The notes under the pieces: model-generated
What the model was told of the DNA's origin: nothing
Databases searched by the model: none
What the model saw: the letters and a program-made list of their open reading frames with translations, nothing else
From: Rhodobacter capsulatus
GTDB lineage: Bacteria > Pseudomonadota > Alphaproteobacteria > Rhodobacterales > Rhodobacteraceae
Length of the DNA stretch: 64,000 nt
NCBI RefSeq assembly: GCF_005144475.1
Contig: NZ_SWJZ01000008.1
Coordinates: 233,595 to 297,594, forward strand
Direction: 5' to 3'
Made by a program: the position numbers and the translations under genes
Part shown: positions 9,411 to 18,788 of the stretch, piece by piece
How the letters are laid out: each line of letters begins with the position of its first letter
Position numbering within the stretch: the stretch's first letter is position 1

Positions 9411-10927
9411 GTCTCGATCAGCGTCTTGCCGGTCATTTCCGGCGGCACGGGCAGCTGCATCAGATCGAGCAGCGTCGGCGCAAGGTCGGAAAGCCGCCCC
9501 GGATGCAGGCGGACGCCGGCAGGGCCGCCCACCAGCGCCACCGGCACCAGGTTCGTCGTATGCGCCGTATGCGGCCCGCCCGTCACCGGGTCGATCATGG
9601 TTTCGCAGTTGCCGTGATCGGCGGTGATGATCATCGCGCCCCCGGCCTTTTCCAGCGCCGCCAGCACCCGGCCCAGATCGCGGTCGATCTCCTCGCAAGC
9701 CTTGATCGCGGCGGGCAGGCTGCCGGTATGGCCGACCATGTCCGGGTTGGCATAGTTGACGATGATCAGATCGTAGCCCTTCTCGATCGCGGCGACGAAA
9801 TGGTCGGTGACCTCGGGGGCCGACATCTCGGGCTGCAGGTCATAGGTCGCCACTTTCGGCGATTTCGGCATGAAGCGATCCTCGCCCGCCCAGGGCGCTT
9901 CCTTGCCGCCGTTCAGGAAGAAGGTCACATGCGGATATTTCTCGGTCTCGGCCAGGTGAAACTGCGTAAGCCCCTGTTTCGAAACCCATTCGCCCAAGGT
10001 GTTGACGATATCGCGCTTGGGGTAGGCCGCCGTCATGTAGGCGTTGTGACCGACCGAATATTCGACCATGCCGAGCATCGCCGACCACTGCGGCCGGGCC
10101 GAGACGTCGAATTCCGCAAAGCCCGGCTCGCCCAGCGTGCGCAGGATTTCCCGCGCCCGGTCGGCCCGGAAGTTGAGGCAGAAGAAGCCATCGTTGTCCG
10201 CGGTGCCGGTGTAACCGGCAATCACCGTCGGCTTGATGAACTCGTCCATCTCGCCGCGGCCATAGCTCTGCGCGACGGCCTCGGCCGGGGTGGCGGCGCT
10301 GAACCCCTGCCCTTTCACCATCGCGTCAAAGGCGGTGCCGACACGTTCCCAGCGGTTGTCGCGGTCCATCGCCCAGTAGCGGCCGATGACGGTGGCGACA
10401 GAGCAGCCCGCGGGCAGACGCGCGCACAGGTCATCGACAAAACGCGCCGCGGAATCCGGGGCGACGTCGCGGCCATCGGTGATCGCATGCAGCACGACCG
10501 GAACCCCTGCCCCGGCAATCATCTTGCAGGCGGCCAGAACGTGTTCGATATGCCCGTGCACGCCACCGTCAGACACCACGCCCATCAGATGCGCGCGGCC
10601 CCCGGCGGCTTTCACTTTCTCAATGAATTCAAGGATCGGCGCATTCGTGAAGAAACTGCCATCCTCGATCGCAAGATCGATCTGGCCCAGATCCATCGCC
10701 ACGACGCGCCCGGCGCCAATGTTGGTGTGCCCGACCTCGGAATTGCCCATCTGCCCGCTGGGCAGGCCGACATCATTTCCATGGGTGATCAGCGTCGCTT
10801 TCGGGCAGGTGGCGAAAACCCGGTCCAGGTTCGGCGTGTGGGCCAGTTTCGGCGCGTTGCCCTCGGTCTCGGCGCGCTCGCCCCAGCCATCGAGAATGCA
10901 CAGAACAACGGGTTTCGGACGGGTCAT
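9407..10927 (-). CDS. gpmI: 2,3-bisphosphoglycerate-independent phosphoglycerate mutase
   Basis: Interconverts 3- and 2-phosphoglycerate in glycolysis and gluconeogenesis using two metal ions. The 506-residue protein has DGWG near the N terminus, the phospho-serine region in MGNSEVGHTNIGAG, VSDGGVHGH, DGRD and the C-terminal metal ligands in ADHGNCE. The start at 10927 is supported by a GGAGG site; an ATG 54 bases upstream is not. It is followed directly by the EnvC-like gene through an ATGA overlap. Confidence 0.96.
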   Translation of the reverse strand: MTRPKPVVLCILDGWGERAETEGNAPKLAHTPNLDRVFATCPKATLITHGNDVGLPSGQMGNSEVGHTNIGAGRVVAMDLGQIDLAIEDGSFFTNAPILEFIEKVKAAGGRAHLMGVVSDGGVHGHIEHVLAACKMIAGAGVPVVLHAITDGRDVAPDSAARFVDDLCARLPAGCSVATVIGRYWAMDRDNRWERVGTAFDAMVKGQGFSAATPAEAVAQSYGRGEMDEFIKPTVIAGYTGTADNDGFFCLNFRADRAREILRTLGEPGFAEFDVSARPQWSAMLGMVEYSVGHNAYMTAAYPKRDIVNTLGEWVSKQGLTQFHLAETEKYPHVTFFLNGGKEAPWAGEDRFMPKSPKVATYDLQPEMSAPEVTDHFVAAIEKGYDLIIVNYANPDMVGHTGSLPAAIKACEEIDRDLGRVLAALEKAGGAMIITADHGNCETMIDPVTGGPHTAHTTNLVPVALVGGPAGVRLHPGRLSDLAPTLLDLMQLPVPPEMTGKTLIET

Positions 10928-10992
10928 CGGCGCCTCCTGACGAATTTGCCCCTTCCTACGCTGCCCCGGCCGAAACGGCAAGTTCGGCGGGC

Positions 10993-11460
10993 TCAGACGC
11001 GATGATAGGGCGTGCCCGCCAGAATCTGCCCGGCGCGGTAGAGCTGCTCGGCCAGCATCACCCGCACCAGCATATGCGGCCAGACCATCTTGCCGAAGGA
11101 CAGCGACCAGTCGGCCTTCGCCCGCAGCGCAGGGGCAATCCCGTCGGCGCCGCCGATGACAAAACTCACATCCCGCGCCGCATCGCGCCAGCCGCCCAGC
11201 CGCGCCGCAAATTCGGGCGAGGAGACCAGATCCCCCCGCTCGTCCAGCGTCACCAGCACCGATCCGGCGGGAATCGCGCGGTCCAGCAGCGCCGCCTCGG
11301 CCTCCATGCCCAGATTGCGCTTGTCCTCGACCTCAAGGATCGTGGCCGGCCCAAGACCAAAGGACCGCCCGGCCTTGCCGAAGCGGTCCAGATATTCATG
11401 GATCAGATCAAGCTCGGGGCCCTTGCGCAGCTTGCCCACCGCGCAGATGGTCACCTTCAT
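10993..11460 (-). CDS. rlmH: 23S rRNA pseudouridine1915 N3-methyltransferase RlmH
   Basis: RlmH is a SPOUT-class methyltransferase that modifies pseudouridine 1915 in helix 69 of 23S rRNA on the assembled ribosome. The 155-residue length is exactly that of the family. The SAM-binding knot shows FVIGGADG, and the C-terminal tail ends in PYHR, the conserved end. It lies 21 bases after rsfS, a pairing seen in many bacteria where both genes act on the large subunit. Confidence 0.96.
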   Translation of the reverse strand: MKVTICAVGKLRKGPELDLIHEYLDRFGKAGRSFGLGPATILEVEDKRNLGMEAEAALLDRAIPAGSVLVTLDERGDLVSSPEFAARLGGWRDAARDVSFVIGGADGIAPALRAKADWSLSFGKMVWPHMLVRVMLAEQLYRAGQILAGTPYHRV

Positions 11461-11481
11461 CGCCTGCCCCCAAGGCTGCGC

Positions 11482-11841
11482 TCAGACGCGGCCGCCGGTC
11501 GGCATCCACATCTTTTCAAGCTGATAGAATTCGCGCACTTCCGGGCGGAAGACATGCACGATCACATCGGTGGCGTCGATCAGAACCCAGTCGCCCTGAT
11601 CCTTGCCCTCGATCTTGCAGCTGCGGCCGAAGGCTTCCTTCAGCCGTTCGGTCAGCTTTTCGGCGATGGCGCCGACCTGACGCGACGACCGGCCCGAACA
11701 GATCACCATGTGATCGGCGATCGAGGACCGACCGCGCAGGTCGATCGAAACGATGTCTTCCGCCTTGTCGTCATCAAGGGAAGACAGCACGAGCGCCAGC
11801 ACCTGATCGCTCGTTTCGGCATCCGTGACATTCATGGTCAT
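11482..11841 (-). CDS. rsfS: Ribosomal silencing factor RsfS
   Basis: RsfS binds ribosomal protein uL14 and blocks subunit joining when nutrients are short. The family core is clear from SLDDDKAEDIVSIDLRGRSS through DGWVLI-type GDWVLIDATDVIVHVF and EFYQLEKMW. The start is uncertain: ATGs at 11841 and 11835 both lack a good Shine-Dalgarno, and the frame stays open upstream to 11958 with only GTG starts in between. From 11841 the protein has 119 residues, in the normal range. Confidence 0.88.
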   Translation of the reverse strand: MTMNVTDAETSDQVLALVLSSLDDDKAEDIVSIDLRGRSSIADHMVICSGRSSRQVGAIAEKLTERLKEAFGRSCKIEGKDQGDWVLIDATDVIVHVFRPEVREFYQLEKMWMPTGGRV

Positions 11842-12037
11842 GGCTGCCACCGGTGCACCCGAAGCGACGGGCGCGGCATTGAGATGAGACAGGACATTGT
11901 CCTCCGAAACTCCACACGCCACTAACCCCGGGCGCCAGGTCGAAGCCCAAACTAACATCGCGGGGGCGAAATCTCAACCGATGGGCGACAGAATTGCTGA
12001 AGCCGTGGCAAAGGGTGGCAAGAGATGGCCAATTTCC

Positions 12038-12066
12038 TTGCGTCAAGACCCGCCTTGGCCTATATC
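12038..12066 (+). promoter_or_regulatory. Candidate sigma-70 promoter for leuCD
   Basis: TTGCGT (12038-12043) and TATATC (12061-12066) are separated by exactly 17 bases in the divergent region between rsfS and leuC. Transcription would begin near 12073. The hexamers match the consensus in 3 and 4 positions, so this is a plausible but unproven promoter. The rest of the 396-base region holds the small reading frame at 12073 and small GC hairpins near 12169-12182 and 12192-12204. Confidence 0.4.
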
Positions 12067-12072
12067 GCGGCC

Positions 12073-12159
12073 ATGATCCGCATCTTCGACATGGACGATC
12101 GCGCCCGGCTTCGGGAACGCTTTTACGGCGAAAGCCGTTCCATCCTCGCCCGACTTTGA
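12073..12159 (+). CDS. Possible 28-residue leader peptide before leuC
   Basis: An ATG at 12073, which coincides with the expected transcription start of the promoter at 12038-12066, opens a 28-codon frame with no Shine-Dalgarno. It would be translated leaderless if used. The peptide has seven arginines, begins MIRIFDMDD and ends SILARL. Two short hairpins follow before leuC. It lacks a run of leucine codons, so a classical leucine attenuator is not supported. It may be chance. Confidence 0.25.
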   Translation: MIRIFDMDDRARLRERFYGESRSILARL

Positions 12160-12237
12160 TGTCGGCGCGGGGCCCTCGCCCCTGTCTGTCCGGCCGTTTC
12201 GGCCACTGATCTTCCTCAGCTATCCAAAGAGAGAGCC

Positions 12238-13644
12238 ATGTCCGCTCCGAAGACCCTTTATGACAAGATCTGGGATGCCCATGTCGTCAGTGAAGACGCC
12301 GATGGCACCTGCCTGCTCTATATCGACCGCCATCTGGTCCATGAAGTGACCTCGCCCCAGGCCTTCGAGGGCCTGCGCATGACCGGTCGCAAGGTCCGCT
12401 GCCCGGAAAAGACCATCGCGGTGCCGGATCACAACGTCCCCACCACCGAGGGCCGCGAGAAACACATCGAAAACGAGGAAAGCCGGATCCAGGTCGAGGC
12501 GCTTGACCGGAACGCCCGCGACTTCGGCATCCATTACTATCCGGTGACCGACATCCGTCAGGGCATCGTGCATATCGTCGGCCCGGAACAGGGCTGGACG
12601 CTGCCCGGCATGACCGTCGTCTGCGGCGACAGCCACACTGCGACGCATGGTGCCTTTGGCGCGCTGGCGCATGGCATCGGCACCTCGGAGGTCGAGCACG
12701 TTCTGGCGACGCAGACGCTGATCCAGAAGAAATCGAAGAACATGAAGGTGGAAATCACTGGCCAGCTGAAGCCGGGTGTGACCGCCAAGGATATCACGCT
12801 GGCGGTGATCGGCCTGACCGGCACCGCGGGCGGCACCGGCCATGTGATCGAATATTGCGGCGAGGCGATCCGGTCGCTCTCGATGGAAGGCCGGATGACG
12901 GTCTGCAACATGGCGATCGAGGGCGGGGCGCGGGCCGGTCTGATCGCGCCGGATGAAACCACCTTCGACTACGTCCGCGGTCGCGCCCATGCGCCGAAAG
13001 GCGCGCAGTTCGAAGCCGCGCTGAGCTGGTGGAAGACGCTTTTCACCGACGAAGGCGCGCATTTCGACAAGGTCGTGACGATCCGCGGCGAGGATATCGA
13101 GCCCGTCGTCACCTGGGGCACCAGCCCCGAAGACGTGCTGCCGATCTCGGCCGTGGTCCCCGCGCCCGAGGATTTCACCGGCGGCAAGGTCGAGGCCGTG
13201 CGCCGCTCGCTTGACTACATGGGCCTGACCCCGGGTCAGAAGCTGACCGACATCGCCATCGACACCGTCTTCATCGGGTCCTGCACCAACGGCCGCATCG
13301 AAGACCTGCGCGCCGCGGCGAAGATCGTCGAAGGCAAGAAGATCAAGCCGGGCATGCGGGCGATGGTCGTTCCGGGCTCGGGTCTGGTCCGCCATCAGGC
13401 CGAGGAAGAGGGCATCGCCCAGATCTTCATCGACGCGGGCTTTGAATGGCGTCTGGCCGGCTGTTCCATGTGCCTTGCGATGAACCCCGACCAGCTGGGC
13501 GAATATGAACGCTGCGCCTCGACCTCGAACCGCAATTTCGAGGGCCGTCAGGGCTATAAGGGCCGCACCCATCTGGTCAGCCCGGAAATGGCCGCCGCCG
13601 CGGCGCTGACCGGCCACCTGACCGATGTGCGCGACTTGATCTGA
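12238..13644 (+). CDS. leuC: 3-isopropylmalate dehydratase large subunit
   Basis: This is the catalytic [4Fe-4S] subunit of the isomerase that converts 2-isopropylmalate to 3-isopropylmalate in leucine synthesis. The 468-residue protein has the cluster cysteines in GSCTNGR and GCSMCLAMN and the aconitase-family segments VPDHNVPT and [12 protein letters not shown]. An AGAGAG site precedes the ATG. leuD follows after 12 bases, and the two products form the heterodimer. Confidence 0.97.
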   Translation: MSAPKTLYDKIWDAHVVSEDADGTCLLYIDRHLVHEVTSPQAFEGLRMTGRKVRCPEKTIAVPDHNVPTTEGREKHIENEESRIQVEALDRNARDFGIHYYPVTDIRQGIVHIVGPEQGWTLPGMTVVCGDSHTATHGAFGALAHGIGTSEVEHVLATQTLIQKKSKNMKVEITGQLKPGVTAKDITLAVIGLTGTAGGTGHVIEYCGEAIRSLSMEGRMTVCNMAIEGGARAGLIAPDETTFDYVRGRAHAPKGAQFEAALSWWKTLFTDEGAHFDKVVTIRGEDIEPVVTWGTSPEDVLPISAVVPAPEDFTGGKVEAVRRSLDYMGLTPGQKLTDIAIDTVFIGSCTNGRIEDLRAAAKIVEGKKIKPGMRAMVVPGSGLVRHQAEEEGIAQIFIDAGFEWRLAGCSMCLAMNPDQLGEYERCASTSNRNFEGRQGYKGRTHLVSPEMAAAAALTGHLTDVRDLI

Positions 13645-13656
13645 AAGGGCAAAGCC

Positions 13657-14262
13657 ATGAAAAAGTTCGAAAAGTTCACCGGCATCGCCGCCCCCATGCC
13701 GCTTGTCAACATCGACACCGACATGATCATCCCGAAAGGGTTCCTGAAAACGATCAAGCGCACCGGCCTTGGCGTGCATGCTTTCGACGAGATGCGCTAT
13801 GACCGCCAAGGCAACGAGATCGCCGATTTCGTGCTGAACAAGCCGCAATACCGCAAGACGGAAATCCTGATCGCGGGCGACAATTTCGGCTGCGGCTCCT
13901 CGCGCGAACATGCGCCCTGGGCGCTGGCCGATTTCGGCATCAAGGTGATCGTCTCGACCTCGTTTGCGGATATCTTCTTCAACAACTCGTTCAAGAACGG
14001 GATGCTGCCGATCGTGCTGCCCGCCGAACAGGTGGAGCTGCTGATGAAGGATGCCGACCGCGGCGAAAACGCCCGGATGACGGTGGATCTTGAGGCGCAG
14101 GAAATCACCACCTCGGACGGTCAGGTGATCTCGTTCGACGTCGATGCCTTCAAGAAGCACTGTCTGCTGAACGGGCTCGATGACATCGGGCTGACGCTGG
14201 AAAAGGCCGCGGCGATCGACAGCTTCGAGTCGCAATCGGCGCAAAGCCGCCCCTGGGTCTGA
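13657..14262 (+). CDS. leuD: 3-isopropylmalate dehydratase small subunit
   Basis: This 201-residue swivelling domain completes the LeuCD isomerase active site. Characteristic segments are [10 protein letters not shown] and the substrate-binding [17 protein letters not shown]. It lies 12 bases after leuC and is followed about 40 bases later by a strong terminator, so leuCD is a self-contained unit separated from leuB. Confidence 0.97.
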   Translation: MKKFEKFTGIAAPMPLVNIDTDMIIPKGFLKTIKRTGLGVHAFDEMRYDRQGNEIADFVLNKPQYRKTEILIAGDNFGCGSSREHAPWALADFGIKVIVSTSFADIFFNNSFKNGMLPIVLPAEQVELLMKDADRGENARMTVDLEAQEITTSDGQVISFDVDAFKKHCLLNGLDDIGLTLEKAAAIDSFESQSAQSRPWV

Positions 14263-14302
14263 GCCCGTTAGTGGCGCCAACCTGTTGAAACACAAGATGA
14301 AG

Positions 14303-14329
14303 GGCCGCCCACTGGGCGGCCTTATTTTT
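14303..14329 (+). terminator. Rho-independent terminator after leuD
   Basis: An 8-bp perfect stem GGCCGCCC (14303-14310) and GGGCGGCC (14314-14321) closes a 3-base loop and runs into TTATTTTT. It is one of the clearest terminators in the window and closes the leuCD transcript. Confidence 0.85.
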
Positions 14330-14435
14330 GCACCAAAATTGATGCATTCGCGCACTAGTTCTTCCCAGAAAACGTCCGATTATGGGCCGAGACGTTAAGC
14401 ATCCGTTGCCACCCCCGACAAAACAGGGCAATTTC

Positions 14436-15356
14436 ATGGCAAGAATGAGGCAGTTCGCCACAATCGGCGGTAACGACTGGCACGGTTCCGGCAAAGCATC
14501 GGAACTGGCAAGGGCAAAGGGCAGGATCGTGGTGGCACGTTATCTGGGCGCATTGGTGCGGGCAATTCTGGTCCTTGCGGCCATTGCCCTGCCGTCGCTG
14601 CTGCTTCCGTCGATCAGCGACGATACCGGCCAGATCGTGGCGCTCGTCGGCCTCTTTGCCGCCGCGCTGACTTTTTTCGAATATGCCTCGGTCTATCCCG
14701 GTCTGATCGAATTCCGCGACGCGCCGCCCTTCAACCGCATCCGCTATGCCTCGCTGGTGGCGACGGTGGGGATGCTGTCGATGGTGGTGCTGGCCCGGAC
14801 CGACCCTTCGACGCTGACGCTCTTCGTCGATGTGCTGGGTTCGGCGATGGCGCGGTCGCTTGATCTGCCTTATTCCCCGGTGCGGCTTCTGGTGCTGATG
14901 CTGCCCGCCGACGCCTCGGCCGAGCAGATCGAGATCGTCCGCACCGCGGGCGGCATCGCCTACATGACCTCGCTGCTCACGCTGGGCTGTTTCGTCCTGG
15001 TGATCCGCGCGCTGGGCTGGCCGGCCTCGGGGCAGGGGTTCAACGTCTGGGTCAACCTGCCGACCTTCGACCCGACCGCAGGCGGTGACGTGGTCGAGCG
15101 TCTGCGCCGCGACGCCTGGTTCAACATTGCGCTGGGCTTCCTTTTGCCCTTCCTTATCCCGGCGGCGATCAAGGCGGTTTCGGCGGGTTTTTCGTCGGTA
15201 TCGCTTGACGCGCCGCATACGATGATCTGGACGGTGACGGCATGGGCCTTTCTTCCCGCCAGCCTGTTCATGCGCGGCATCGCGATGGGCCGGGTGGCCA
15301 GCATGATCGAGGAAAAGCGCCGCGTCTCGGGCCTTGCGGAGTTGCATCCGGCCTGA
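14436..15356 (+). CDS. Uncharacterised multi-pass membrane protein
   Basis: I do not recognise a function. The 306-residue product has a soluble N-terminal stretch with GGNDWHGSGKAS, then about five to seven hydrophobic segments (for example ALVRAILVLAAIALPSLLL and IVALVGLFAAALTFF) and a cytoplasmic-looking charged end. I chose the ATG at 14436, with AGGG seven bases before it, over an upstream ATG at 14382. Its 3' end overlaps the reading frame of the next gene, suggesting coupled expression. Confidence 0.75.
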   Translation: MARMRQFATIGGNDWHGSGKASELARAKGRIVVARYLGALVRAILVLAAIALPSLLLPSISDDTGQIVALVGLFAAALTFFEYASVYPGLIEFRDAPPFNRIRYASLVATVGMLSMVVLARTDPSTLTLFVDVLGSAMARSLDLPYSPVRLLVLMLPADASAEQIEIVRTAGGIAYMTSLLTLGCFVLVIRALGWPASGQGFNVWVNLPTFDPTAGGDVVERLRRDAWFNIALGFLLPFLIPAAIKAVSAGFSSVSLDAPHTMIWTVTAWAFLPASLFMRGIAMGRVASMIEEKRRVSGLAELHPA

Positions 15357-16345
15357 TCGCGGTTTGCCTCGGCCTTCCCGCCGCGGCCGAGACGCTGCGG
15401 CTGGCGACCTTTTCCCCGGGCCTGTCGCGCGCCGGTCCGGGGCTGGTGCTGGCGGCGCTGCAAAAGGGGAATGATCCGCAGATTGCCGCGGCCGTGGCGG
15501 TGATTGTCGCGGCGCAGGCCGATGTTCTGCTGCTCACCGATCTGGATTGGGACTATCGGTCCGAGGCGCTGGGCGCCTTGCAAACGCGGCTGGCGGGGCA
15601 GGGGGTCGATTACCCCTTTGCCCATGCGCCGCAGCCCAATACCGGCATCGACACCGGTTTCGACATCGACGGCAACGGCCATTTGTCAGAGCCCCGCGAT
15701 GCGCAGGGCTACGGGCAATTCACCGGTCAGCATGGCCTGGCACTGCTCTCGAATCGGCCGATCCTGGTGGATCAGGCGCGGGATTTTTCCGCCTTCCCGT
15801 GGCGGGACCTGCCCGGATCGCAACTGCCGCAGGCGCAGCTGCCGCCCGGCGCCGAGGGGGGGCAGCGCCTTGCCACGACGGCGTTCTGGGATGTGCCGAT
15901 CCGCAGCGGGGCAGGGGCGCTGCATCTGTGGGCCTATGCGGCGACGCCGCCGGTCTTTGACGGGCCCGAGGATCGCAACGGCCGCCGCAATGCCGATGAA
16001 ACCTTGTTCTGGCGGCACTATCTGAACGGCGCGCTGCCGCAAAAGCCGACCGCGCCCTTCGTGATCCTCGGGCTTGCGAACCTTGACCCCGACCGCGGCG
16101 AGGGCCAGCGCGCGGTGATGCGCCAGCTGCTCGCCGATCCGCGGTTGCAGGATCCGCGCCCGAGCGCGCCCGATGCGCCGCCGACCCACCCGCTTGCCAC
16201 CGCCGATTTCGGCGGCAGCGTCGGTCCGCTGCGGCTGGATTACATCCTGCCCGCCGCCGGGCTGAAGGTTCTGGCCGCGGGCACGATCGGCGATCCGAAA
16301 GCGGGCAGACACCGTCTTGTGTGGGTCGATCTGGCGGTGCCGTAA
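15242..16345 (+). CDS. Endonuclease/exonuclease/phosphatase-fold protein, start uncertain
   Basis: The mature part resembles the EEP superfamily, with VLLLTDLDWDY, a GFDIDGNGHLSEP metal-binding-like loop and a C-terminal LRLDYILPAAGL segment equivalent to the conserved Asp-Tyr-Ile end of EEP enzymes. A signal-peptide-like stretch GLIAVCLGLPAAAE precedes it. The only ATG in frame is at 15242, inside the upstream gene, and gives an odd 30-residue polar lead. No GTG or TTG is well placed, and a CTG at 15353 overlaps the upstream stop. Substrate is unknown; a secreted phosphodiesterase or nuclease is likely. Confidence 0.7.
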   Translation: MGLSSRQPVHARHRDGPGGQHDRGKAPRLGPCGVASGLIAVCLGLPAAAETLRLATFSPGLSRAGPGLVLAALQKGNDPQIAAAVAVIVAAQADVLLLTDLDWDYRSEALGALQTRLAGQGVDYPFAHAPQPNTGIDTGFDIDGNGHLSEPRDAQGYGQFTGQHGLALLSNRPILVDQARDFSAFPWRDLPGSQLPQAQLPPGAEGGQRLATTAFWDVPIRSGAGALHLWAYAATPPVFDGPEDRNGRRNADETLFWRHYLNGALPQKPTAPFVILGLANLDPDRGEGQRAVMRQLLADPRLQDPRPSAPDAPPTHPLATADFGGSVGPLRLDYILPAAGLKVLAAGTIGDPKAGRHRLVWVDLAVP

Positions 16346-16354
16346 GACCCGCGC

Positions 16355-16383
16355 TTGACCCCGCCCCGGCCCTCGGCTAGGCC
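16355..16383 (+). promoter_or_regulatory. Candidate sigma-70 promoter for leuB
   Basis: TTGACC (16355-16360) and TAGGCC (16378-16383) are separated by 17 bases in the 69-base gap before leuB. The -35 matches the consensus in five positions; the -10 keeps only the leading TA. It would make leuB independent of the genes upstream. Confidence 0.45.
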
Positions 16384-16414
16384 GCTTGCAACCCTTGTTC
16401 CGTTGGAGAAAATG

Positions 16415-17524
16415 ATGGCCAACCCTTCCCTTCTCATCCTTGCCGGTGACGGCATCGGCCCCGAAGTCATGGCCGAAGTGAAGAAGATCATTTCGTGGTA
16501 TGGCGACAAGCGCGGGCTGGCCTTCGACGTCAGCGAAGATCTGGTCGGCGGGGCCGCCTATGATGTCCACGGCGTGCCGCTGGCCGATGCGACGATGGCC
16601 AAGGCGCAAGAGGTCGATGCCGTGCTTCTGGGCGCCGTCGGCGGGCCGAAATATGACGTGCTCGATTTCTCGGTGAAGCCGGAACGCGGCCTTTTGCGTC
16701 TGCGCAAGGAAATGGACCTTTACGCCAACCTGCGCCCGGCGCAGTGCTTCGACGCGCTGGCCGATTTTTCCTCGCTGAAAAAGGATGTCGTCGCCGGTCT
16801 GGATATCATGATCGTGCGCGAACTGACCTCGGGCGTCTATTTCGGCACGCCGCGCGGCATCACCACCCAGCCCGACGGCTCGCGCGTCGGCATCAACACC
16901 CAAGTCTACACCACCGAAGAAATCCGCCGCGTCGCCCGTTCGGCCTTTGAGCTGGCCCGTCGTCGCGGCAACAAGGTCTGCTCGATGGAGAAGGCCAACG
17001 TCATGGAATCGGGCATTCTCTGGCGCGAGGAAGTGCAATGGGTGCATGACAACGAATACCCGGATGTCGAGCTGAGCCACATGTATGCCGACAACGGTGC
17101 GATGCAGCTGGTGCGGCGGCCGAAGCAGTTCGACGTGATCGTCACCGACAACCTGTTTGGCGACGTGCTGTCCGATTGCGCCGCGATGCTGACCGGCTCG
17201 CTGGGCATGCTGCCCTCGGCCAGCCTGGGCGCGCCGATGGCGAATGGCCGTCCGAAAGCGATGTATGAGCCCGTGCACGGCTCGGCGCCCGATATCGCGG
17301 GGCAGGGCAAGGCGAACCCGATCGCCTGCATCCTCTCCTTCGCGATGGCGCTGCGCTACAGCTTCGATCAGGGCGAGGAGGCTACGCGCCTTGAGCGCGC
17401 GATCGAGAAAGTGCTGGCCGATGGCGTCCGCACCGCCGATCTGATGGGCCCCGAGGGCGGCAAGCCGGTTTCGACCAGCGAAATGGGCGACAAGATCCTC
17501 GAGGCGCTGAACGCCAGCCTCTGA
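16415..17524 (+). CDS. leuB: 3-isopropylmalate dehydrogenase
   Basis: This NAD-dependent oxidative decarboxylase makes 2-ketoisocaproate precursor in leucine synthesis. The 369-residue protein has [11 protein letters not shown], the substrate arginines in [18 protein letters not shown] and [10 protein letters not shown], and the metal/NAD part in [11 protein letters not shown] and [10 protein letters not shown]. Two adjacent ATGs occur; I chose the second (16415) because GGAG is then at the best distance. A terminator follows, so leuB is transcribed separately from leuCD. Confidence 0.96.
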   Translation: MANPSLLILAGDGIGPEVMAEVKKIISWYGDKRGLAFDVSEDLVGGAAYDVHGVPLADATMAKAQEVDAVLLGAVGGPKYDVLDFSVKPERGLLRLRKEMDLYANLRPAQCFDALADFSSLKKDVVAGLDIMIVRELTSGVYFGTPRGITTQPDGSRVGINTQVYTTEEIRRVARSAFELARRRGNKVCSMEKANVMESGILWREEVQWVHDNEYPDVELSHMYADNGAMQLVRRPKQFDVIVTDNLFGDVLSDCAAMLTGSLGMLPSASLGAPMANGRPKAMYEPVHGSAPDIAGQGKANPIACILSFAMALRYSFDQGEEATRLERAIEKVLADGVRTADLMGPEGGKPVSTSEMGDKILEALNASL

Positions 17525-17537
17525 TCCCTTCGTCAGC

Positions 17538-17579
17538 AATGAAACGGCGCGTGGGTCATCCCCCCGCGCCGTTTTCATT
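17538..17579 (+). terminator. Rho-independent terminator after leuB
   Basis: The stem CGGCGCG (17545-17551) pairs with CGCGCCG (17565-17571), extended outward by an AATGAAA/TTTTCATT pairing with one bulge, and gives a TTTT run on the plus strand. It separates leuB from the EamA transporter. Confidence 0.75.
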
Positions 17580-17637
17580 GGCGCCGCTTGCATCCGGGCC
17601 GCTTCGGCGCGATTGTCAGCGGTAACGGAGGATATCC

Positions 17638-18606
17638 ATGCATTCGGGCAAGCAAAACGCGAAAGGGGCCGGTCTGGGGCTTCTGTCGATGGCGATCTAT
17701 GCGACGCATGACGCGGTGGTGAAGCAGCTGGGCTACAGCTATTCCGCGGTGCAGATCATCTTCTTCGCCGCGCTGCTGTCCTTTCCGCTTCTCACCGTCA
17801 TCCTGCTGCGCGATCCGCGCGCGGGCAGCCTGCGCCCGGTGCGGCCGTTCTGGGTGATCCTGCGCGCTGTCGCCACCGTCGCCACCTCGGTCAGCGCCTT
17901 TTACGCCTTTGCGCATCTGCCCCTGGCACAGGTCTATCCGCTGCTCTTCGCCATGCCGCTTTTGCTGACGATCATGGCGATTCCGATCCTCGGCGAACGC
18001 GTCGGCTGGCATCGCTGGGCCGCGGTCATCGTCGGGCTGATCGGGGTGATCATCGTTGTCCGCCCCGGTCAGGCCGAACTGGGCCTCGGGCATTTGGCCG
18101 CAGTCTTCGCCGCCTTCTGCGGCGCGCTCGCCTCGGTGATCGTGCGCAAGATCGGCCACGAGGAACGCTCGGTCGTGCTGCTGCTGTCACCGCTTCTGGG
18201 CAACTTTCTGGCGATGGGGGTGGCGCTGCCCTTCGTCTGGGTGCCCCTGCAACTGCAGGACCTTGGGCTGATGGCGATTGTCGCGCTCTTCGGCCTTGTC
18301 GCGGCCTTTCTCTCCATCCTGGCCTATCGGCTGGGCGAGGCGGTGATCGTTGCCCCCATGCAATATTCGCAGATCCTTTGGGCGGTCTTCTTCGGCTGGG
18401 TGCTGTTTCACGAGCCGGTCGATACCCGGACGCTGGTCGGCGCGGGGGTGGTGATTCTGTCCGGGCTCTACATCGTCTGGCGCGAAAGCACCGCCGACGT
18501 GTCGCAAAACACCCCGGTGCTGCGGACCCGCGGCCGCACCGAAACCGTCACCACGCCGCGGCCCTCGATCCTGCAACGGGCGCTGAATGCGGGAACGCGC
18601 AGATAG
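17638..18606 (+). CDS. EamA/DMT-family transporter
   Basis: This 322-residue inner membrane protein has about ten hydrophobic helices in two EamA repeats. The first ends in GERVGWHRWAAVIVGLIGVIIVV, the second in LFHEPVDTRTLVGAGVVILSGLYIV, both matching the conserved end of an EamA half. DMT proteins move metabolites or amino acids; the substrate cannot be read from sequence. A GGAGGAT site precedes the ATG. A polar 40-residue tail follows the last helix. Confidence 0.9.
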   Translation: MHSGKQNAKGAGLGLLSMAIYATHDAVVKQLGYSYSAVQIIFFAALLSFPLLTVILLRDPRAGSLRPVRPFWVILRAVATVATSVSAFYAFAHLPLAQVYPLLFAMPLLLTIMAIPILGERVGWHRWAAVIVGLIGVIIVVRPGQAELGLGHLAAVFAAFCGALASVIVRKIGHEERSVVLLLSPLLGNFLAMGVALPFVWVPLQLQDLGLMAIVALFGLVAAFLSILAYRLGEAVIVAPMQYSQILWAVFFGWVLFHEPVDTRTLVGAGVVILSGLYIVWRESTADVSQNTPVLRTRGRTETVTTPRPSILQRALNAGTRR

Positions 18607-18664
18607 CCGCACGAATACCCCTTGCAAATACCTTCGGGGTTCGGTAACTCCCGCCCCACACGGT

Positions 18665-18741
18665 CGGAGCGTAGCGCAGCCTGGTAGCGCACCTGCTTCG
18701 GGAGCAGGGGGTCGGAGGTTCGAATCCTCTCGCTCCGACCA
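18665..18741 (+). tRNA. tRNA-Pro (anticodon CGG)
   Basis: A complete 77-nt cloverleaf with encoded CCA. The acceptor stem is CGGAGCG/CGCTCCG, the anticodon stem CCTGC/GCAGG holds the loop TTCGGGA (anticodon CGG, G at 37), and the T arm is GGAGG-TTCGAAT-CCTCT. It reads CCG proline codons, which are abundant in this GC-rich DNA. Confidence 0.97.
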
Positions 18742-18788
18742 TGTAAATCCCCCTGAAATCGCTTTCGAAGTGTCGTCCTCTGGGGCGA

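Noticed and set aside
12073..12237. Classical leucine attenuator before leuC
   Set aside because: The small frame has no run of leucine codons and no terminator with a T run precedes leuC.
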